Positions 21,342 to 30,393 are shown, counted from the first letter of the stretch. The stretch is 64,000 nt of DNA from Mycobacterium sp. PS03-16 (GCF_004570325.1 NZ_SPQO01000020.1:1-64000), one strand, 5' to 3'. The notes: generated from the letters alone by a model not told the origin. Translations and numbers: made by a program.

Positions 21342-22124
21342 GTGTCCAGACGAGAAGACGGCCGCCTCGACGACGAGTTGCGCCCGGTCCGCATCACCCG
21401 GGGCTTCACCTCGCATCCCGCCGGGTCGGTGCTGGTCGAATTCGGGCAGACGCGCGTGATGTGCACGGCCAGCGTCACCGAGGGCGTCCCGCGCTGGCGT
21501 AAGGGGGCGGGCCAGGGCTGGCTGACCGCCGAGTACGCGATGCTGCCCGCCGCCACGCACGACCGGTCGGACCGGGAGTCGGTCAAGGGCCGGGTCGGGG
21601 GCCGCACCCAGGAGATCAGTCGGCTGATCGGCCGCTCGCTGCGCGCCTGCATCGACCTGAATGCGCTGGGGGAGAACACCATCGCGATCGACTGCGATGT
21701 GCTGCAGGCCGACGGGGGCACCCGGACGGCGGCCATCACCGGCGCCTACGTCGCGCTCGCCGACGCGGTCACCTACCTCGCCGCGGCCGAGAAGCTCTCG
21801 GATCCGCGGCCGCTGTCGTGTGCGATCGCCGCGGTCAGCGTCGGGGTGGTCGACGGCCGGGTGCGCGTGGATCTGCCCTACACCGAGGACTCCCGCGCCG
21901 AGGTCGACATGAACGTCGTGGCCACCGATACCGGAACGCTGGTGGAGATCCAGGGCACCGGCGAGGGCGCCACGTTCCCGCGGTCCACGCTGGACAAGTT
22001 GCTCGACGCGGCGCTGGGTGCCTGCGAGCAGCTGTTCGTCGTGCAGCGCGAGGCGCTGGAGGCGCCGTACCCCGGCGTGCTGCCGGAGCCGACGTCCCCG
22101 CCGAAGAAAGCGTTCGGAAGCTGA
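21342..22124 (+). CDS. rph: Ribonuclease PH
   Basis: A 260-residue phosphorolytic 3'-to-5' exoribonuclease that trims tRNA 3' ends. Blocks include [57 protein letters not shown] and [17 protein letters not shown] (phosphate- and metal-binding). Start is the GTG at 21342. The C-terminal tail is short. The stop codon overlaps the start of the following NTPase gene (CTGA). Confidence 0.95.
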   Translation: MSRREDGRLDDELRPVRITRGFTSHPAGSVLVEFGQTRVMCTASVTEGVPRWRKGAGQGWLTAEYAMLPAATHDRSDRESVKGRVGGRTQEISRLIGRSLRACIDLNALGENTIAIDCDVLQADGGTRTAAITGAYVALADAVTYLAAAEKLSDPRPLSCAIAAVSVGVVDGRVRVDLPYTEDSRAEVDMNVVATDTGTLVEIQGTGEGATFPRSTLDKLLDAALGACEQLFVVQREALEAPYPGVLPEPTSPPKKAFGS

Positions 22125-22738
22125 CCGAGCTGCTGGTCGCCTCGCGTAATCGCAAGAAGCTGGCCGAACTGCGCCGGGTGCTCGACGCCGCCGGGGTGTC
22201 GGGGTTGACCCTGCTGTCGCTCGACGATGTGGCGCCGTTCGACGAGGCACCCGAAACGGGGGCGACGTTCGAGGAGAACGCGTTGGCCAAGGCGCGGGAT
22301 GCGTTCCGCGCGACTGGGATCGCCGCGGTTGCCGACGATTCCGGCATCGAGGTCGACGCGCTCAACGGGATGCCGGGTGTGCTGTCGGCACGCTGGTCGG
22401 GAGCCCACGGCGACGACTCCGCGAACACCGCGCTGCTGCTCGGGCAGCTGCGCGACGTGCCAGACGGCCGGCGCGGCGGGGGGTTCGTCTCCGCCTGCGC
22501 GCTGGTGTCGGGTTCGGCGGACGCGCCTGTCGAAACCGTTGTGCGTGGGGTGTGGCGGGGGGTGATCGTGCGGGAGCCGCGTGGGACGGGCGGCTTCGGC
22601 TACGACCCGGTGTTCCTGCCCGACGGATCCGACCGCACCGCCGCGGAACTCACGCCGCAGGAGAAGGACGCCGCCTCGCACCGCGGCCGGGCGCTCGCCC
22701 AGCTCGTGCCCGCGCTGCGTACGCTCGCTCAGGGCTGA
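22121..22738 (+). CDS. Non-canonical purine NTP pyrophosphatase (RdgB/HAM1 family)
   Basis: A 205-residue house-cleaning enzyme that hydrolyses dITP/XTP to monophosphates. Motifs: [55 protein letters not shown] and [10 protein letters not shown]. No ATG, GTG or TTG precedes the conserved LLVASRN segment in frame; the likely start is CTG at 22121, overlapping the rph stop as CTGA. The counterpart Rv1341 has the same N-terminal segment. Placement directly after rph is conserved. Confidence 0.9.
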   Translation: MTELLVASRNRKKLAELRRVLDAAGVSGLTLLSLDDVAPFDEAPETGATFEENALAKARDAFRATGIAAVADDSGIEVDALNGMPGVLSARWSGAHGDDSANTALLLGQLRDVPDGRRGGGFVSACALVSGSADAPVETVVRGVWRGVIVREPRGTGGFGYDPVFLPDGSDRTAAELTPQEKDAASHRGRALAQLVPALRTLAQG

Positions 22739-22798
22739 CCCGACCGGGTCCGTGAAACCGCCACCATCGCGGCGCGCCACGGCCTAACGTCCGGTGGT

Positions 22799-24841
22799 GT
22801 GGAGGGGAAGTCGCCGACGGAGCAGGACCCCTCACCCACGCGCGCCGACGCGCCGCCGCCGGTCACCACGACGGATGTGGCGCCCCCGGTGGTCGACGAC
22901 CAGGAGCGGCCCGGCCGGGAACTGCGCGGATGGGTCCATCATGCGGTGGCCGTGGTGGCGTTCGCGGTTGCGGTGCTGGCCATCTTCCAGGTGTTCCGGC
23001 CGCTCGCCCAGGGCAGCCAGTTCTACCTGATCGTCTTCCTCGCGGGGTCGCTGCCGCTGGTGTTCCTGGTCTACCGATCGGGGCTGCGCGTCCTCGACCC
23101 CGAGGACCGCCCCGGGGCCCTGGACTGGGTGATCGCGGTGCTCGCGCTGTTCGTGTGCCTGTACCCGGTGCTGCCGATCGCACTCGGCTCCGGCGGGGGT
23201 GGCTACAACGCGTTCCTCGACCGGCAGGGTCTGCTGGACCCCGTCGACGTGGGGATGGGCGCGCTCCTGCTGATCCTCGTGCTCGAGGCGTGCCGGCGCA
23301 CCACGGGGTGGGCGCTGCCGATCGTGTGCGCGGCGTTCCTGGCCTACGGCTACTACGGCGGCCTGCTGCCGCAGACCTGGGCCATCGCCCACGCGGGTCT
23401 GGACTTCGACCAGATCGTCGATGCGTTGTACAACTCCGGCAGCGGGTTCTTCGGCACCCCGCTCGACGTGGCCGCCACCTACATCGTGCTGTTCACGATC
23501 TACGGCGCGGTGCTCGAATACTCGGGCGCAGCGCGGTTTTTCGTCGATCTGTCGGTAGCGGCGTTCCGGCGGTCGCGCAGCGCGGCCGGCCGGACCACGG
23601 TGGCGTCGGGATTTCTGCTCGGCACGGTGTCCGGGTCGGGGACGGCCACCGCCGTCAGCGTCGGCGCGGTCACCTGGCCCATCATGCGCAAGGCGGGATA
23701 CACCCCGGAGCGGGCAGGTGGGGTCATGGCCGCCGCGGGCGTCGGCGCCCTGCTCTCGCCGCCGACGCTCGGCGCCGCCGCGTTCATCGTGGCCGAATAC
23801 CTCGAGGTGTCCTATCTCGCCGTGCTGGGGTGGGCGGCGATCCCGACCGTGCTCTACTACCTCGGCATCCTGCTGGCCGTCGAGATCGATGCCCGCCGGT
23901 TCGGCATCCGGGCGACGCACCTCGACGCAGGCTCACCGTGGAAGCTGCTGGCCCGCTTCGGGTATCACTTCTCCTCCCTGATCGCGATCGTGGTGCTGCT
24001 GGCCGTGGGCATGTCGGCGACGCGGGCGGTCATCTACGCCACCGCGCTGGCGTTCGTGCTGTCGTTCCTGGACCGGCGGCACCGGCTGACGCCCCGCCGG
24101 GTGTTCGACGCGCTCAGTTCGGGGGTGCGGGCCGTGCTGCCCGTGGTTGCGGTCTGTGCCGCGGCCGGGGTCATCACCGCGATGACCACGAAAACGGGTC
24201 TGGGCGCGCAGTTCTCATCGCTGCTGGTGCGCGGGGTCGGCGCCATCACCGACAACCGCACGCTCGTATTGGCGCTGACCGCCGCCGTCGCCGCCGTCGC
24301 GCTGGCCCTGCTCGGGCTCGCGATCCCCGTCACGGCGTCGTTCGTGATCGGCTGGGTGATCATCGGGCCCGCGCTGCTCGAACTCGATGTCCCCGCGCCC
24401 GCCGCGGCGATGTTCGTCTTCTACTACTCGGTGCTCTCGGAGATCACCCCGCCGACCGCGCTGGCCGCGGTCGGCGCCTCGGCGGTCACCGGCGGGCGGG
24501 CCATCCCGACCATGTGGCACACGCTGCGCTACGGCATGCCGGCCTTCCTGTTGCCGATCGCGTTCGTGGTCACCGAACCCGGCGAGTACCTGCTCGCCCG
24601 CGGCCCCTGGACCGGGGTGGTGCTGGTGTCCGCGGCCGCCTGCGCGGGCATCGTCGCGCTGTCGTTCGCCGCAGGCGGATGGGTGCTCGGCGTCGGGTCG
24701 GCGAACCGGGTGGCGCGCGTGGCCGCCGGTGTCGCGGCGGTGCTGCTGCTGTTCCTCGATCCCGTCACGATCGTCGCGGGCCTGGTGTGCCTGCTGGTGG
24801 CGGTCATGGTTGCCCTCATCGACAGAAGGAGATCCCCATGA
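22799..24841 (+). CDS. TRAP transporter fused permease (TAXI type)
   Basis: A 680-residue membrane protein in which the small (4 TM) and large (12 TM) TRAP permease subunits are fused, as is usual for TAXI systems. A hydrophilic, Pro-rich N-terminus (residues 1-45) precedes many hydrophobic spans; conserved-looking pieces are FLLGTVSGSGTATAVSVG, ITPPTALAAVGASAVTGG and GVGALLSPPTLGAAAFIVAE. TRAP systems use a sodium gradient to import carboxylates or amino acids. The stop overlaps the ATG of the binding-protein gene. It interrupts the conserved Rv1341-Rv1342c order, so it is probably an acquired module. Confidence 0.92.
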   Translation: MEGKSPTEQDPSPTRADAPPPVTTTDVAPPVVDDQERPGRELRGWVHHAVAVVAFAVAVLAIFQVFRPLAQGSQFYLIVFLAGSLPLVFLVYRSGLRVLDPEDRPGALDWVIAVLALFVCLYPVLPIALGSGGGGYNAFLDRQGLLDPVDVGMGALLLILVLEACRRTTGWALPIVCAAFLAYGYYGGLLPQTWAIAHAGLDFDQIVDALYNSGSGFFGTPLDVAATYIVLFTIYGAVLEYSGAARFFVDLSVAAFRRSRSAAGRTTVASGFLLGTVSGSGTATAVSVGAVTWPIMRKAGYTPERAGGVMAAAGVGALLSPPTLGAAAFIVAEYLEVSYLAVLGWAAIPTVLYYLGILLAVEIDARRFGIRATHLDAGSPWKLLARFGYHFSSLIAIVVLLAVGMSATRAVIYATALAFVLSFLDRRHRLTPRRVFDALSSGVRAVLPVVAVCAAAGVITAMTTKTGLGAQFSSLLVRGVGAITDNRTLVLALTAAVAAVALALLGLAIPVTASFVIGWVIIGPALLELDVPAPAAAMFVFYYSVLSEITPPTALAAVGASAVTGGRAIPTMWHTLRYGMPAFLLPIAFVVTEPGEYLLARGPWTGVVLVSAAACAGIVALSFAAGGWVLGVGSANRVARVAAGVAAVLLLFLDPVTIVAGLVCLLVAVMVALIDRRRSP

Positions 24842-25848
24842 TGCGTGCGATGACCGTGCTGGGCGCGCTGGTGCTCGTCGGCGCCGCCGCCACCGGATGC
24901 GGCGGCCGACAGGACCAGCCGACCGCCGACACCGGCGGTGAGGTGACGTGCGAGGTCGGCGGCGACACCCGCATCGCGATCGCGACCGGCAACGCCACCG
25001 GGGTGTACTTCTCGCTGGGCAACGCCTACGCCGAGCAGATCGGGGCCGCCACCAACGGCACGGTGAAGGCCACGGCCGCCGAGACCGGGGCGTCGGTGCA
25101 GAACATCCAGCAGCTCGTCGGCGGTACCTACCAGGTGGCGTTCTCGCTGGCCGACACCGCGGCCGACGCGGTCGAGGGCAAGGCGAGTTTCGACGGTCAA
25201 CCTCAGCCGATTCAGGCGATCTCCCGCATCTACCCGAACTACACCCAGGTGGTGGCCCGCACGGATTCCGGCATCCGCACGGTCGCCGACATGCGGGGCA
25301 AGCGCGTGTCGACCGGATCGCCGGGCTCGGGCACCGAGGTGATCGCCAACCGGCTGCTCGAGGCGGCCGGGCTGAACCCGCAGAGCGACGTCGCCGCGCA
25401 GCGGCTCGACCTCACCAAGACCGTCGACGGGATGAAGGACGGGTCGATCGACGCACTGTTCTGGTCGGGTGGGCTGCCCACCCCCGGCATCACCGACCTG
25501 CTCACCACCGCGCGCAACGAGGTGACGTTCATCGACATCTCGGGCGAACTGCCGAAGATGAAGGAAATCAGCGAGGTCTACGAGGAGGGCGTGATCCCGG
25601 CGGCCACCTACGGACTGCCCGGCGACACCAAGACCATCGTGGTGCCCAACATGCTGCTGGTTCGCGACGACCTCGACGCGAACCTCGCCTGCGTGCTGAC
25701 CAAGACGCTGTTCGACCGCAAACCGCAGCTCGAACAGGCCGTCAGCGCCGCCAAGGGCATCAACCTCGACAACGCGCGCAACACCGCACCGGTGCCGCTC
25801 AACCGCGGCGCGGAACACGCGCTGACCGAGCTGGGCTCGGCGGGCTGA
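24838..25848 (+). CDS. TAXI-family TRAP solute-binding lipoprotein
   Basis: A 336-residue receptor. The N-terminus is a lipoprotein signal with the lipobox A-T-G-C (GAAATGCGG, Cys about 21). The TAXI signature follows: IAIATGNATGVYFSLGNAYA (T-G-x-x-x-G-x-Y) and ETGASVQNIQQL. Later GKRVSTGSPGSGTEV is the ligand-binding loop. The start is ATG at 24838 with AAGGAG six bases upstream; ATG at 24841 is an alternative. It should be tethered outside the membrane and feed the fused permease. The ligand class (for example C4 or aromatic carboxylates, glutamate) cannot be told from sequence. Confidence 0.9.
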   Translation: MMRAMTVLGALVLVGAAATGCGGRQDQPTADTGGEVTCEVGGDTRIAIATGNATGVYFSLGNAYAEQIGAATNGTVKATAAETGASVQNIQQLVGGTYQVAFSLADTAADAVEGKASFDGQPQPIQAISRIYPNYTQVVARTDSGIRTVADMRGKRVSTGSPGSGTEVIANRLLEAAGLNPQSDVAAQRLDLTKTVDGMKDGSIDALFWSGGLPTPGITDLLTTARNEVTFIDISGELPKMKEISEVYEEGVIPAATYGLPGDTKTIVVPNMLLVRDDLDANLACVLTKTLFDRKPQLEQAVSAAKGINLDNARNTAPVPLNRGAEHALTELGSAG

Positions 25849-25908
25849 CGACCGGGCGGTGCGACACCGTCATTTTGTATAGGCGACCTAACGGGTAACC
25901 TGCCGGGC

Positions 25909-27333
25909 GTGAACCGGCATCCGGGAGTGATCGTCGCGGTGCTGTCGGCGGCCGGCATCAGCGTGTCGCTGATGCAGACGCTGATGATCCCGCTGATCCC
26001 CGAGTTGCCCGTGCTGTTGGACACGAGCGCGGCCAACGCGTCGTGGGCGATCACCGCCACGCTGCTCACCGCCGCGGTCGCCACGCCGGTGTTCGGCCGG
26101 CTCGGCGACATGTACGGGGCCAAGCCGATGCTGATCGTGTGCGCGGCGCTGCTGACCGCGGGATCGCTGGCCGCGGCCGTCAGCGACTCACTGCTGCCGG
26201 TGCTCGTCGGCCGGGCGCTGCAGGGGTTCGGGATGCCGATCATCCCGTTGGGCATCAGCGTCCTGCGGGCCACAGTGCCCGCACACCGGGTCGGCACTGC
26301 GATGGGGTTGATGAGCGCGTCACTCGGCGTGGGCGGGGCGCTGGGCCTGCCACTGTCGGCGGTGATCGCCGACAACCTCGACTGGCACGCGCTGTTCTGG
26401 TTCGCCGCGGCCCTCGGCGTGGTCTGCGGCGTGCTGTTCGGCGCCCTGGTGCCGCGGCTTCCGGCGGCCTCGACCGACCGATTCGACCCGCTGGGCACGG
26501 TGCTGCTGGCCGGCGGGCTGATAGCGCTGCTGCTGGCCATCTCCAAGGGCGGCGGCTGGGGGTGGACCAGTGCGACGACGGTCGGGTTGTTCGCGACGTC
26601 GGCGGCGGTGTTCGCGGTGTTCGCCTGGTGGCAACTGCGGTGCGCGTCGCCGATCGTCGACCTGCGCGCCACGGTCCGCCGCCCCGTGCTGACCACCAAC
26701 GCCGCGTCCGTCGCGGTGGGTTTCGGGCTGTTCGCGATGTCGCTGATCGGTCCGCAGATCCTCGAGCTGCCCGCAATCACGGGCTACGGCCTCGGGTTGA
26801 GCATGCTGCACGCCGGGCTCTGGCTGGCGCCGGGCGGACTGGCGATGATGGTGGCCGCACCCGTCGCCGCGCGGGTCGCCGCGGCGCGGGGCCCGCGCTT
26901 CACGCTGGTGCTGGGCAGCGCCATCGTGTCCGCCTCGTACCTCGCCGGGCTCGGGCTGATCGACAGCGCATGGCGGGTGTGCCTGTTCAACGTGCTGGTC
27001 AGCGTGGGGGTCGGCTTCGCGTTCGCCTCGCTGCCCGCGTTGATCAATGCGGCGGTGCCGGTCTCGGAGACCGCGGCGGCCAACGGGATCAACGCGCTGG
27101 CCCGCGCGCTGGGCACGTCGATCTCCAGCGCGGTGATCGGTGCGGTGCTGGCCGGAATGACCGTCTCGGTCGGCGGGCACGACTACCCGTCGCTGGGCGC
27201 CGTACGGGTCGCGCTGGTGATCGCGGCGGCGGTCGCGGCGCTGGCCGCGCTCCTGGCGCTCGCGATCCCGACGTCACGACGGCCGGACGCCGCGGCGCCC
27301 GAACTGGCGGCTACAGCCCGAAGCGCGCCTTGA
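25909..27333 (+). CDS. MFS efflux transporter, DHA2-like
   Basis: A 474-residue, strongly hydrophobic protein of the EmrB/QacA-type drug:H+ antiporter group with about 14 TM spans. Motif A (GRLGDMYGAKPMLI) follows span 2 and a motif C-like segment (GVGGALGLPLSAVI) lies in span 5. Start GTG at 25909. The upstream region contains TTTTGTATAGGCGAC, a plausible but weak -10 region. The 3' end overlaps the opposing DUF3817 gene by 23 nt. Substrate unknown. Confidence 0.85.
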   Translation: MNRHPGVIVAVLSAAGISVSLMQTLMIPLIPELPVLLDTSAANASWAITATLLTAAVATPVFGRLGDMYGAKPMLIVCAALLTAGSLAAAVSDSLLPVLVGRALQGFGMPIIPLGISVLRATVPAHRVGTAMGLMSASLGVGGALGLPLSAVIADNLDWHALFWFAAALGVVCGVLFGALVPRLPAASTDRFDPLGTVLLAGGLIALLLAISKGGGWGWTSATTVGLFATSAAVFAVFAWWQLRCASPIVDLRATVRRPVLTTNAASVAVGFGLFAMSLIGPQILELPAITGYGLGLSMLHAGLWLAPGGLAMMVAAPVAARVAAARGPRFTLVLGSAIVSASYLAGLGLIDSAWRVCLFNVLVSVGVGFAFASLPALINAAVPVSETAAANGINALARALGTSISSAVIGAVLAGMTVSVGGHDYPSLGAVRVALVIAAAVAALAALLALAIPTSRRPDAAAPELAATARSAP

Positions 27334-27667
27334 TCTGTTTGGTCTGGAAGTGCTCGACGACGATGCCGAGCAGCGGGATCGTGCCTGCGAGCAGCACGCC
27401 GATGGTCTTGCCGATCGGCCAGCGCACCTTGACGGCGAGGTTGGCGGCGAACAGCAGATAGATGAAGTACACCCAGCCGTGGACCACCGCGATCCAGCTC
27501 AGCGAGTCGTCGCCGAAGCCGTATTTGAGCACCATCTCGTAACACAGCGCGATCAGCCACAGGCCGGTCGCCCAGGCCAGCACGCGATAGCCCAGCAGCG
27601 CCTTGCGGACGGCCTCGGCGCTGACCCCCGCCGGGGTCGACGTCTGGGGTGCATCGGGTGCGGTCAT
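27311..27667 (-). CDS. DUF3817 membrane protein, Rv1342c type
   Basis: A 118-residue protein with three hydrophobic spans (ALLGYRVLAWATGLWLIALCYE, WIAVVHGWVYFIYLLFAANLAV, IGVLLAGTIPLLGIVVEHF). It belongs to the same family as the protein at 185-568. The ATG overlaps the stop of the upstream lipoprotein-like gene by 4 nt, matching the Rv1343c-Rv1342c pair. Function unknown. Confidence 0.85.
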   Translation of the reverse strand: MTAPDAPQTSTPAGVSAEAVRKALLGYRVLAWATGLWLIALCYEMVLKYGFGDDSLSWIAVVHGWVYFIYLLFAANLAVKVRWPIGKTIGVLLAGTIPLLGIVVEHFQTKQIKARFGL

Positions 27668-28044
27668 GACTCGGTCCTGCCTTCGTGGTCGGTCTTGGAG
27701 AGTTCGGCGAGGTAGGCGTTGTACTCCCGCAGTGCGGGATCGTCGTCGTCGGGCGCCTGCGCGGTCACCGGCCGCTGCGGCAGTAGACCGGGCGGCAGTT
27801 CCGTCGCGCCGTCGCGCTGCACCGATTCGGTGGGCGGGGCGTCCTCGTAGCGGACGAATTTGAAGTACGCGTAGAAGCAGAAGCCCGCGAACAGCGGCCA
27901 CTGCAGCGCGTAACCAAGGTTCTGGAAATCTCCCGCGGTGGATTCGAATCGGGTCCACTGCCACCAGGCCAGCGCCAGGCAGCCCGAGGCGGCGACGATC
28001 ACCAGGGCGATGAGCGCCGGCCTCCTACGCCGTGTAGTGGACAC
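27664..28044 (-). CDS. LprD (Rv1343c)-like membrane protein
   Basis: A 126-residue protein with a basic N-terminus (MSTTRRRRPA), a first hydrophobic segment ending ASGCLALAWWQW, a second span FAGFCFYAYFKFV and an acidic, charged C-terminal half ending AELSKTDHEGRTES. In M. tuberculosis the orthologue is annotated as lipoprotein LprD because of the Cys in the first segment; here the segment A-S-G-C could serve as a lipobox or the helix may simply be a membrane anchor. It is coupled to the DUF3817 gene. Confidence 0.85.
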   Translation of the reverse strand: MSTTRRRRPALIALVIVAASGCLALAWWQWTRFESTAGDFQNLGYALQWPLFAGFCFYAYFKFVRYEDAPPTESVQRDGATELPPGLLPQRPVTAQAPDDDDPALREYNAYLAELSKTDHEGRTES

Positions 28045-28138
28045 GGTCTCACGGTACCGCTTGGCGGACCCGCGCTGCGAACGCCTCGAGGCGTCCGGGG
28101 ACGCCCGTGCGCTGCGGCGACGATAGGATCACCACGCC

Positions 28139-28222
28139 GCGGGCGTGGTGGAATTGGCAGACACGCGGGTTTTAGGTGCCCGTGCTCGAGAGAGTGTGAG
28201 GGTTCGAGTCCCTCCGCCCGCA
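28139..28222 (+). tRNA. tRNA-Leu (anticodon TAG)
   Basis: An 84-nt cloverleaf: acceptor arms GCGGGCG (28139-28145) and CGCCCGC (28215-28221), discriminator A at 28222 and no encoded CCA. The anticodon stem is CGGGT/GCCCG with loop TTTAGGT; the anticodon TAG is at 28173-28175. A long variable arm (TGCTCGAGAGAGTG area) and the T-arm GGTTCGAGTCC mark it as class II leucine tRNA reading CUN codons. The conserved Rv1323-Rv1343c gene order ends here. Confidence 0.95.
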
Positions 28223-28262
28223 CTGGTGATGCGATGTCGGACCCTCCTGTTTTGATGGGCTC

Positions 28263-29528
28263 ATGTCCTCGACGGCAACGGTTTTGCTTCCGCAGGAACG
28301 CCTTGGGCTGTTGTTCGAGGAGATGTCGGAACTGTGCGGTCAGCGCAATGCCATCGATGGCCGTCTCGCGGAGATCGTGGCCGAAATCGACGGTGCCGAG
28401 CTGTGGGGGGCCACCGGGTGCCGATCCATCGCGTCACTGGTGGCCTGGAAGACCGGTACTTCGCCGAGCAATGCCGAGACCATGGTCGCGGTGGCGCATC
28501 GGCTCGAGCAGTTCCCGCGCTGCGCCGAGGCGCTGCGGGAGGGCCGGTTGTCGTTGGATCAGGTTGGGGTGATCGCCAAGGGCGCCGCCGAGGGATCTGA
28601 TGAGCACTATGTGGGGTTGGCGCAGCACGCGACGGTCACCCAGTTGCGCACCATGGTCAAACTCGAACCCCGCCCGAAACCTGACCCGAAGCCGGAACCC
28701 GAGTCGGTGATCACCAGGCATGAGGACGGAGATTACACGACGTGGCGGATCCGGCTCGCCACGTTGGAGGCGGCCCGATTCGATGCGGCGTTGCAGGCGC
28801 ACAAGGACGGGTTGATCGCGGACTGGACCCGTGACCACGGCTCCGAGTACAACGCGCACGGCGTGGATGCGCGCGGCAGGCCGCCCGAGCAGGCAGCGTC
28901 GTTTCCGACCACCGTGGAGGCGTTCATGAGCCTCATTGAGGCCGGCTGGGACACCGAGGTGGCGCGCCGCCCGCATGGGCAGCGCACCACCGTGCTGGTG
29001 CACCTCGATGTGGACAAACCGGCGGCGGGCGTGCATCTGGGGCCGATGCTGTCTGATGAGGACCGGGCGTTTCTGTTGTGTGACGCCACGTTTGAGGCGT
29101 GGTTCGAACGCGACGGCCAACCCCTCGGCGCCGGACGCGCCACCCGCGGCATCGGCCGTCGGCTGCGCCGCGCTCTGGAGCATCGGGACCGCTGCTGCGT
29201 GGTCCCCGGGTGTGGTGCGACGCGGGGTTTGCATGCCCATCACATCCGGCATTGGCAGGACGGCGGCCCCACCGACATCGACAATCTGGTGCTGGTGTGT
29301 CCGTATCACCATCGGCTGCATCACCGCGGGCTGATCACGATCAGCGGGACCGCCGGCCACCTGACCGTCACCGATGACGACGGCCGGCCACTGCGCGGGG
29401 CATCGCTGGCGCGGCCACCCACCACACCCCCTCCGGCGGTGCCGCCGTATGCGGGTCCCACCGGCGAGCGCATGGGTTGGTGGTGGTACCGACCCTTCGA
29501 ACCACACCCACCACCATCGAGCAACTGA
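28263..29528 (+). CDS. DUF222/HNH endonuclease domain protein (13E12 repeat family)
   Basis: A 421-residue protein. Residues about 15-330 are the helical DUF222 region (LLFEEMSELCGQRNAIDGRLAEI, WGATGCRSIASLVAWKTG). Residues about 305-355 form an HNH nuclease with zinc cysteines: RCCVVPGCGATRGLHAHHI, then DNLVLVCPYHHRLHH. The C-terminus is Pro-rich. Members are multi-copy in mycobacteria and carried by REP13E12-type elements, so it may be mobile or recombination-linked. It begins 40 bp after tRNA-Leu. No repeat of the tRNA 3' end was found on its far side, so an integration event is not shown. Confidence 0.85.
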   Translation: MSSTATVLLPQERLGLLFEEMSELCGQRNAIDGRLAEIVAEIDGAELWGATGCRSIASLVAWKTGTSPSNAETMVAVAHRLEQFPRCAEALREGRLSLDQVGVIAKGAAEGSDEHYVGLAQHATVTQLRTMVKLEPRPKPDPKPEPESVITRHEDGDYTTWRIRLATLEAARFDAALQAHKDGLIADWTRDHGSEYNAHGVDARGRPPEQAASFPTTVEAFMSLIEAGWDTEVARRPHGQRTTVLVHLDVDKPAAGVHLGPMLSDEDRAFLLCDATFEAWFERDGQPLGAGRATRGIGRRLRRALEHRDRCCVVPGCGATRGLHAHHIRHWQDGGPTDIDNLVLVCPYHHRLHHRGLITISGTAGHLTVTDDDGRPLRGASLARPPTTPPPAVPPYAGPTGERMGWWWYRPFEPHPPPSSN

Positions 29529-29616
29529 GACCGACGACCGGCCGCACTCGCGGCGCGGCGGGGCGCCCGCACCGGAATGCTTGACGGTCGGTCGGCGTTA
29601 TCCGGTGACCGGGTGT

Positions 29617-29636
29617 CGGCTCGACGTTTCGAGCCG
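29617..29636. terminator. Perfect hairpin between HNH and DUF4193 genes
   Basis: CGGCTCGA and TCGAGCCG form a perfect 8-bp stem with a CGTT loop. There is no following T-run. It is 88 bp after the HNH stop and about 70 bp before the DUF4193 start, so it fits a terminator, though an operator is possible. A perfect 11-bp palindrome (CCGGTGACCGG) lies just before it at 29602-29612. Confidence 0.5.
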
Positions 29637-29704
29637 GACGGCCGGGGGTAACGCCGTGGTCTGCCGCGCAGCGGTGCCACGCCTTTTCCGACCGAGGAGC
29701 ACAC

Positions 29705-30004
29705 ATGACAGTCGATTACGACGCCCCGCGTCGCACCGATCCCGATGAGGCTGCCGGCGGCACCATCGACGAGTTGGCCGCCGCGCGCACGGCCACCCGC
29801 ACCGCCGACGCCGACGTCGAGGAGCCCGACGCAATCGACAGTTTCGAACTGCCGGATGCGGACCTGTCCGGCGAGGAGCTCTCGGTGCGGGTGGTGCCGC
29901 TGCAGCGCGACGAGTTCACCTGCTCGAGCTGCTTCCTCGTGCACCACCGCAGCCAACTGGCCCGCCAGGTGGGCGAGCGGATGGTGTGCGCGGACTGCGC
30001 CTGA
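29705..30004 (+). CDS. DUF4193-family small acidic protein with C4 zinc-ribbon
   Basis: A 99-residue acidic protein. The first 60 residues are rich in Asp/Glu/Ala; the C-terminal part carries C-S-S-C (FTCSSCFLVHHRSQ) and C-A-D-C (MVCADCA), a four-cysteine zinc-knuckle layout typical of the actinobacterial DUF4193 family. The function is unknown; similar proteins are often abundant in mycobacteria. It starts at an ATG at 29705 after GAGGAGC. Confidence 0.85.
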   Translation: MTVDYDAPRRTDPDEAAGGTIDELAAARTATRTADADVEEPDAIDSFELPDADLSGEELSVRVVPLQRDEFTCSSCFLVHHRSQLARQVGERMVCADCA

Positions 30005-30174
30005 CCCGTATCGGCTCCCGGCAGCGTGACAATGGTAACGTCGCGTTTGCTGATCGTGACCTATTCGGGTTTCCCAGCTCACATCGGTAGCGCGTGGTGC
30101 CCGGAATCACCGAGGTCGTGACCGATCTCACCGCCGCCTGAGTCATCATTCGCCGCCGACAACGCGTTGAGTAG

Positions 30175-30187
30175 TACGTGAAACGTA
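30175..30187. promoter_or_regulatory. Short palindrome in the leader of the 52-aa ORF
   Basis: TACGT-GAA-ACGTA is a perfect 5+3+5 palindrome, 23 bp before the start of the small ORF at 30211. It could be an operator. No cognate regulator is indicated. Confidence 0.3.
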
Positions 30188-30210
30188 TTAGCTCGACGGA
30201 GGGGACGAAG

Positions 30211-30369
30211 ATGAAGGCGATGATCCAGGCCCTGCGCGACGAGATCGCGATGGTGTCCGAGGTGGCGTCGATCGCCGGTGCGCTGAACAGCCGCCGGATC
30301 ACCGCGGCGGAGGCCACCGACGCGATCACCCGCCTCGGCAACCGAGGCGACGCGTCGCTCGCTGCGTGA
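30211..30369 (+). CDS. Hypothetical 52-residue protein
   Basis: Read from ATG at 30211, because a strong GGAGG lies at about the right distance upstream; a longer reading from GTG at 30178 would add 11 residues and is less likely. The peptide is helical and amphipathic (MKAMIQALRDEIAMVSEVAS, then RRITAAEATDAITRLG). The second half loosely resembles short helical hairpins, but I do not recognise a family. A strong hairpin follows the stop, and a palindrome precedes the gene, which supports a real transcription unit. Confidence 0.5.
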   Translation: MKAMIQALRDEIAMVSEVASIAGALNSRRITAAEATDAITRLGNRGDASLAA

Positions 30370-30374
30370 GTTGA

Positions 30375-30393
30375 GCGGCGTCGCTGACGCCGC
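30375..30393 (+). terminator. Strong hairpin after the 52-aa ORF
   Basis: GCGGCGTC-GCT-GACGCCGC is a perfect 8-bp stem with a 3-nt loop starting five bases after the small ORF's stop. No T-run follows. Probable terminator, with readthrough to the MFS gene possible. Confidence 0.6.

Noticed and set aside
28139..29705. Integration at tRNA-Leu with an att duplication
   Set aside because: The 3' end of the tRNA is not repeated on the far side of the HNH gene, and no integrase is present. Kept only as a synteny boundary.
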